A stretch of DNA of 7,455 nucleotides from Actinomycetes bacterium. GTDB taxonomy: Bacteria; Actinomycetota; Actinomycetes; Actinomycetales; Microbacteriaceae. The stretch is taken from contig JAEZSU010000081.1 of the NCBI GenBank assembly GCA_023421635.1, positions 1 through 7,455 of the forward strand, given 5' to 3'. Made by a program: the position numbers and the translations under genes. Each line of letters begins with the position of its first letter. Positions within the stretch are counted from its first letter, which is position 1. This document shows, in pieces, positions 5,813-7,455 of this stretch. Under the pieces are notes generated by a model. The model had not been told where the DNA came from, searched no databases, and saw nothing but the letters and a program-made list of their open reading frames with translations.

Positions 5813-6250
5813 TCAGGCGCCGCTCTCGGCGACCTTGATCGCGGGGCTGTCCGACTCGGTCGTGACCTCGATCTTGCGGGGCTTCGCCTTCTCGCTGACG
5901 GGGATCGTGACGCTGAGGACGCCGTTGTGATAGCCGGCCGAGATCTTCTCGGTGTCCAGGCCCTGCCCGAGGCTCAGCTGCCGCAGGAACGACCCGGCGC
6001 TGCGCTCGCGCGTGATCCACTGCACGTCCTCGCCGACCGGGAGGGTGCGCTCGGCGCGGATGGTCAGCAGCTGGCCGTCGACGTCGATGTCCACCGAACC
6101 CGGGTCGATACCGGGCAGGTCTGCGGTGAGCACGTAGTGGTCGCCGTCGCGGTACAGGTCCATCGGCATCTGCCGCGGGCCCCGTCGTGCGCCGTCGAGG
6201 AACGTGTTCGCGAAGCGCTCCAGGTCTCGGAGCGGATCGTACGTTGCCAT
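5813..6250 (-). CDS. Hsp20/alpha-crystallin family small heat-shock protein
   Basis: A 145-residue ATP-independent holdase chaperone that forms oligomers and keeps unfolding proteins soluble in the cytoplasm. It has a short N-terminal arm (1-27), the alpha-crystallin domain (about 28-122) with YVLTADLPGID (39-49), the GSFLRQLSL segment (86-94) and the signature GVLSVTIP (110-117), followed by KPRKIEV (123-129), in which IEV is the I-x-V/I anchor that binds neighbouring subunits. Length is normal for bacterial class A/Hsp18-like proteins. A strong AGGAG (6258-6262) lies 7 bases before the ATG. Upstream are a HAIR-like inverted repeat and a second dyad, pointing to heat-shock repression by an HspR-type regulator. 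It follows the DUF2804 gene on the same strand after 111 bases, so it may also receive readthrough. A perfect hairpin terminator follows. Confidence 0.96.
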   Translation of the reverse strand: MATYDPLRDLERFANTFLDGARRGPRQMPMDLYRDGDHYVLTADLPGIDPGSVDIDVDGQLLTIRAERTLPVGEDVQWITRERSAGSFLRQLSLGQGLDTEKISAGYHNGVLSVTIPVSEKAKPRKIEVTTESDSPAIKVAESGA

Positions 6251-6279
6251 ATCGCGTCTCCTTTCGAAGCGGATCGGAT

Positions 6280-6298
6280 GGAACCGATCATCGTTTCC
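6280..6298. promoter_or_regulatory. 19-base dyad in the hsp20 leader region
   Basis: GGAACCGATCATCGTTTCC is an odd-length palindrome centred on 6289 with 8 of 9 pairs matching. It lies between the HAIR-like site and the Shine-Dalgarno sequence of hsp20. An overlapping GATCGG-N6-CCGATC repeat (6272-6289) could form a competing hairpin in the RNA. Function unknown: a second repressor site or an RNA structure are both possible. Confidence 0.35.
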
Positions 6299-6299
6299 G

Positions 6300-6324
6300 G
6301 AGTTGAGCCGCCACGACTCAACTC
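6300..6324 (-). promoter_or_regulatory. HAIR-like heat-shock operator (HspR-type) upstream of hsp20
   Basis: Perfect 8-bp arms GAGTTGAG (6300-6307) and CTCAACTC (6317-6324) flank a 9-base spacer. Written as GTTGAGC-N7-ACTCAAC it agrees at 12 of 14 arm positions with the HspR box CTTGAGT-N7-ACTCAAG (HAIR), which controls dnaK operons and the hsp20-type gene acr2 in actinobacteria. A third half-site TTGAG lies at 6326-6330. The position, 50 to 75 bases before the hsp20 ATG, is right for an operator. I could not place the -10 box with confidence. Confidence 0.6.
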
Positions 6325-6361
6325 TTTGAGGATAACACTCCGGCGACGTTCATACCAGGGC

Positions 6362-7366
6362 TCACCAGCGGTTGTGCACGTCCTCGGCCCAGCCCTCGAT
6401 GCCGTCGAAGGCGACATCCACGGCATCCGTGCGGAACGTGCCCGACCAGGTGCCGAAGCACTGCAGCGTGCGCGAGGAGACGACGCCGAGCTGCGTCCCC
6501 GACCGCTTCGGGAAGAACGGCTCCAGCGTGGCGTCGAGGCCGCCGCCGGAGACCCGCCACGGCCCGCGCCATTCGTCGAGGTCGTACTCCCAGCGCAGCT
6601 CGTCGTGGATCTTGTGCAGCCGCCCGTCGACCACGACGCCGTTCTCGGTCACCCCGGTGCCGTCGGTCCACTTGCCACCCACCTGCAGCCCGAGCACGCG
6701 CCCGCCGCTGATGCCGGAGCCGGCGCCCCAGTTCCAGCGCACGTCGTACGGCCAGCGACCGCGGCCGTGGTCGAGCACTGCCCACGACCTCCCCGCGGGC
6801 ACCTCGTGCGTCACCCCGTCGACCACGACGGTGCCGGATGCGGGGAGGGCGAGGTCCTTGACGGTGTACTGGAAGCGGGCGGGGTTCCGGAACGGCACCA
6901 CCACCGCGAGGCATTCATGCCCGTCGGGCCGGTGCACCGTGACGTCGAACGATGCCCCCGGGATCGTCGCGCGCAGGCGGGTGCGCGCCGCATCCGGTTC
7001 GACGTCGATGCGCAGGTCCTTCGCCCGGGCGCGCGCCGGGCCCCCGCCGAGCGACGGCGGCACCGTCACGCCCCGGGCGGGGATGAGGGTCGCGTTCTTC
7101 GTGCGGATGTCGCCGGTGCGGCGGTCGTAGACCCAGACGTCGTGCACCGCGGCGTAGTCGATCGAGGAGACCGTGAGCGCGAGGATGTGCGTCGGGGTGA
7201 AGACGTTCCAGTACTCCCACCGCTTGTTCCGCCCTCGGCCGCGGAGCCCCGGGCCGATGCCCGACGTGTCCACGATCGGCCGCCGCGCCCAGCCGACGGC
7301 GGCAGGGTTCAGTCGCCCGTCGGGCAGCGTCAGCGACACCGGTGCGGTCAGTTCACGTTCGGTCAT
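6362..7366 (-). CDS. DUF2804 domain-containing protein
   Basis: A 334-residue protein covering the full DUF2804 family length, without a signal peptide or membrane segment. Family hallmarks are visible in order: RWEYWN (49-54), a beta-rich middle with HRPDGHE, LDHGRGRWPY (198-207) followed by RWNWGAGSG (210-218), and GGKWTDGTGVTENG (230-243), followed by DGRLHKI and a C-terminal beta-rich part ending in GWAEDVHNRW. The many Trp, Asp and His residues in the middle suggest a ligand-binding or catalytic cleft, and the all-beta pattern recalls lipocalin-like/AttH-type folds, but no activity is established for the family as far as I know. The start ATG at 7366 overlaps the stop of the upstream gene as ATGA, indicating an operon with translational coupling. 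The hsp20 gene follows after 111 bases. No terminator is visible after the stop. Confidence 0.9.
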   Translation of the reverse strand: MTERELTAPVSLTLPDGRLNPAAVGWARRPIVDTSGIGPGLRGRGRNKRWEYWNVFTPTHILALTVSSIDYAAVHDVWVYDRRTGDIRTKNATLIPARGVTVPPSLGGGPARARAKDLRIDVEPDAARTRLRATIPGASFDVTVHRPDGHECLAVVVPFRNPARFQYTVKDLALPASGTVVVDGVTHEVPAGRSWAVLDHGRGRWPYDVRWNWGAGSGISGGRVLGLQVGGKWTDGTGVTENGVVVDGRLHKIHDELRWEYDLDEWRGPWRVSGGGLDATLEPFFPKRSGTQLGVVSSRTLQCFGTWSGTFRTDAVDVAFDGIEGWAEDVHNRW

Positions 7367-7455
7367 GCCTCCCCCTCGGCGGCCGCGCGGATGCGGTCGT
7401 GCATCCGCCGCATGGCCTGTTCGTCCACCTTCACGACCCGGCGGTCGTAGGTGAT
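7363..7455 (-). CDS. C-terminal fragment of an unidentified protein
   Basis: The last 30 codons of a gene that enters from the right edge. The visible end reads ITYDRRVVKVDEQAM, then a charged helix-like stretch rich in Arg and Ala, ending in EGEA and TGA at 7365-7363. The stop overlaps the DUF2804 start as ATGA, so this is a real upstream cistron of that operon rather than a chance frame. Too little is present to name a family. Confidence 0.6.
   Translation of the reverse strand: MTYDRRVVKVDEQAMRRMHDRIRAAAEGEA

Noticed and set aside
6290..6300. GGAAAC on the minus strand as a SigH/SigR-type -35 element for hsp20
   Set aside because: No GTT-type -10 element is found at the required 18-19 base distance.
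5492..7450. 652-codon plus-strand open frame
   Set aside because: Antisense to the hsp20 and DUF2804 genes, both clearly supported by family motifs on the minus strand.

Overview
The window is GC-rich (roughly 70% by eye) actinobacterial chromosomal DNA. GC-rich third codon positions, TANNNT -10 boxes placed 6-7 bases before start codons (leaderless transcripts), a HAIR-like heat-shock operator and a very frequent GGATGC/GCATCC word all suggest a Microbacterium-like member of the Microbacteriaceae. The genus is an inference from style, not from a marker gene.

Layout. Left (1-2993): two genes on the minus strand. One is an MFS transporter whose C-terminus is cut by the window edge; its start may be preceded by a 14-codon leaderless leader ORF. 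The other is a secreted-then-membrane-anchored DUF2207 protein with a Gly/Ser-rich tail. Centre (2994-4288): a 39-bp divergent promoter region separates the DUF2207 gene from a plus-strand two-gene operon, a MarR-family regulator overlapping by ATGA a PIG-L family zinc deacetylase. An 18-bp palindrome lies exactly between the two back-to-back -10 boxes, so MarR could control itself, the deacetylase and the DUF2207 gene together. Right-centre (4171-5655): a TagE/GtfA-like GT-B glycosyltransferase on the minus strand, converging on the deacetylase gene with a 118-bp tail-to-tail coding overlap. Right (5767-7455): a minus-strand group made of an unidentified C-terminal fragment, a DUF2804 protein coupled to it by ATGA overlap, and an Hsp20 small heat-shock protein that has its own Shine-Dalgarno sequence and operator region and ends in a perfect 14-bp stem terminator.

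How the genes may work together. The MarR-deacetylase pair looks like a sensor-effector unit, and a sugar deacetylase facing a sugar transferase hints at glycan or thiol-sugar chemistry, but no sequence evidence ties the glycosyltransferase to that regulon. The Hsp20 gene is a separate stress-response unit. I see no phage, transposon, CRISPR, tRNA or rRNA. There is no gene-free stretch over 300 bases. No clear new defence or biosynthetic system is visible; the most interesting items are regulatory (the shared divergent operator, the leaderless leader ORF, the HAIR-like site) and the enriched 6-mer word.
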